Part shown: positions 62,680-64,000 of the stretch, in pieces
How the letters are laid out: each line of letters begins with the position of its first letter
How positions within the stretch are numbered: position 1 is the stretch's first letter
Assembly: GCF_019774615.1 (NCBI RefSeq)
Contig: NZ_CP081496.1
Coordinates: 3,534,001 to 3,598,000 of the forward strand
Source of the DNA: Streptomyces sp. BHT-5-2
GTDB lineage: Bacteria; Actinomycetota; Actinomycetes; Streptomycetales; Streptomycetaceae
Direction: 5' to 3'
Length of the DNA: 64,000 nucleotides
Program-made: the position numbers and the translations under genes
The notes under the pieces: model-generated
What the model was told of the DNA's origin: nothing
The model's database searches: none
The model's input: only the letters and a program-made list of their open reading frames with translations

Positions 62680-63957
62680 ATGACCATCCAAGAGCCACCC
62701 CTGCAGGCCGTGGAGCCCAAGCACCGGTCCGAGCCGCTGCCCGATCCGGTCCCTCTGACGGGCTGTCCCTACAAGAGCAACCCCTACCCCCTCTACGAGC
62801 GGATGCGCGAGGCCGGACCCGTCCACCGCGTGCTCTTCCCCAGTGGCGTACACGCCTGGCTCGTCACCGGCTACGACGCCGCCTACGCCGCCCTGAACGA
62901 CGACCGCCTGGGCAAGAACCACGACCGCGGAAACGACCGCTGGCGCGCCCGCGCCTCGATCATGCCCGAACCCCAGCACTCCCAGCTCCAGGCCCACCTC
63001 CTCCACCAGGACCCGCCCGAGCACACCCGCATGCGGCGCTTCGTCACCGACGCCTTCATCCCCCGCCGCGTCGAGAGTCTGCGCCCCCGCTTCCAGGAGC
63101 TGGCCGACGCCCTCATCGACGCACTCCCCGAAACCGGCCCCGCCGACCTCGTCGCCGGCTTCGCCGCCCACTTCCCCTTCCAGGTCCTCGCCGAGGTCAT
63201 CGGCCTCCCGCAGCATCTGGCCGCCCGTTTCGACCGCGACTGGGGCAAGGTCGTCCAGCCCGTCGGCCCCACCGATCCCGGTCGGCCGCTGTACGAGGCC
63301 CGACTGCACGGCCTGCAGAGCTACATAGCCCAGGTCGTCGTCCACAAGCGCGAACACTGGGACGATGACCTCCTCAGCCGCCTCGTCGTGGCCCGCGACC
63401 GCCGCGAACTGTCCCAGGAAGAGCTGGACTCCATGATCTTCCAGCTCCTCGTCGCCGGCCAGGAACCGGTCACCAACCAGATCACCACCGCACTGATCGC
63501 CCTCTTCCGCCACCCCGACCAGCTCGCCCGCCTGCGCGACGAACCCGGCCTGCTGCCCCGCGCCGTCGAGGAACTCCTCCGCTACGACAGCGCCTTCGAG
63601 CTGACCACCTGGCGCTTCCTCGACCAGGACGACGACCTGTACGGCACCGAAGTCCCGGCCGGCGACTCCGTGATCGTCTCCCTGTGCGCCGCCAACCGCG
63701 ACCCGTGCCGCTTCCCCGACCCCGACACCCTCGACCTCGACCGCACCCCCAACCCCCACCTCGCCTTCGGTCACGGCATCCACTTCTGTCCCGGCGCCGC
63801 CCTCGCCCGCGCCGAACTCCAGATCGCCCTGGGCGCCCTGCTCACCCGGCTGCCCGGCCTCCACCTCGCCATCAAGGACGAGGACATCGAGTGGATCCCG
63901 GCCGTCCTCGGCCGTGGCACCAACCACCTGCCCGTCGGCTACGACCGACGCCGCTGA
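62680..63957 (+). CDS. Cytochrome P450
   Basis: The 425-residue class I bacterial P450 (CYP105/107-like layout) has HQDPPEHTRMRRFVTDAF (helix C, with heme-propionate His/Arg), the I-helix LLVAGQEPVTNQI, K-helix ExxR in AVEELLRYDS, and heme-binding FGHGIHFCPGAALARAE with Cys370. The oxygen-activating I-helix reads AGQEPVT rather than the common AGxET, which can mean altered oxygen chemistry. GAGGAG precedes the ATG. Last gene in the window; the locus probably continues to the right. Confidence 0.94.
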   Translation: MTIQEPPLQAVEPKHRSEPLPDPVPLTGCPYKSNPYPLYERMREAGPVHRVLFPSGVHAWLVTGYDAAYAALNDDRLGKNHDRGNDRWRARASIMPEPQHSQLQAHLLHQDPPEHTRMRRFVTDAFIPRRVESLRPRFQELADALIDALPETGPADLVAGFAAHFPFQVLAEVIGLPQHLAARFDRDWGKVVQPVGPTDPGRPLYEARLHGLQSYIAQVVVHKREHWDDDLLSRLVVARDRRELSQEELDSMIFQLLVAGQEPVTNQITTALIALFRHPDQLARLRDEPGLLPRAVEELLRYDSAFELTTWRFLDQDDDLYGTEVPAGDSVIVSLCAANRDPCRFPDPDTLDLDRTPNPHLAFGHGIHFCPGAALARAELQIALGALLTRLPGLHLAIKDEDIEWIPAVLGRGTNHLPVGYDRRR

Positions 63958-64000
63958 GACACCTCTGACACGCCTGTGACGCCGGCTTCCGGCTGACCGG
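63958..64000. other. Sequence to the right window edge
   Basis: A short region after the P450 stop; a GCCGG-TTCC-GGC hairpin-like element at 63980-63995 may be part of a terminator cut by the window edge. Confidence 0.3.

Overview
The window is high-GC DNA with actinobacterial, most probably Streptomyces, character. The signs are strong third-position G/C bias, GTG/TTG starts, a SARP regulator with NB-ARC and TPR regions, PCP/Cy-type NRPS domains and a Zur-type operator. I have no database access, so every identification rests on motifs and gene context.

Layout. (1) 1-6.9 kb, minus: the N-terminal 2302 residues of a thiazoline-type NRPS (Cy-A-T-Cy-MT-like-T-Cy...) that runs off the left edge, with a Zur-box-like palindrome directly in front of its start codon. 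(2) 7.2-8.5 kb: a coupled AraC regulator / VOC protein pair with a perfect-palindrome terminator. (3) 8.6-16.1 kb: an accessory stretch with degenerate fragments, an HNH endonuclease, two GNAT acetyltransferases, a hypothetical gene and a secreted protein. (4) 16.6-29.5 kb, plus: an MMPL exporter, then a translationally coupled three-gene polyunsaturated-fatty-acid-synthase-like ('secondary lipid') system. It consists of a KS-AT-ACP-KR-DH megasynthase with a single ACP, a multi-hotdog dehydratase protein and a PfaD enoyl reductase. (5) Two diverged ~320 bp repeats (8.6 kb and 30.1 kb), each with a covarying hairpin beside a tRNA-3'-end-like motif, flank regions 3 and 4.

(6) 31.0-43.6 kb: a compact cluster that I could not match to a known pathway. 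The minus operon (hydrolase, MFS, PCP-TE, TrmO-like, HemN-like radical SAM enzyme, Cys/Met-type PLP-fold protein lacking the lysine, tandem OsmC-like protein lacking its cysteines, methyltransferase, ATP-grasp, TrmO-like) diverges from a stand-alone valine-like A domain and a tautomerase-TrmO fusion. The two outermost TrmO coding regions are almost identical and inverted, so they bracket the cluster as inverted repeats. The likely logic is that the A domain loads an aliphatic amino acid onto the PCP-TE carrier, tailoring enzymes act on it, the TE and/or ATP-grasp release or condense it, and the MFS protein exports the product. A LuxR-type protein and a large SARP (44.3-48.2 kb) are the probable regulators. 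A second ATP-grasp gene followed by a 50-codon hydrophobic peptide gene lies next to them.

(7) 49.6-55.5 kb is a gene graveyard: a frameshifted membrane protein, an aldolase-Fur chimera, an arsM remnant, a frameshifted beta-trefoil gene, an EgtD-like remnant joined to a transposase N-terminus and a universal stress protein with a damaged C-terminus. (8) 55.8-64 kb: a FecBCD-type importer operon (lipoprotein with a Gly/Met-rich loop, permease, ATPase), a convergent CopZ-like metallochaperone, then an MFS exporter, an AsnB-type amidotransferase and a P450. These probably form the edge of a further biosynthetic locus continuing to the right.
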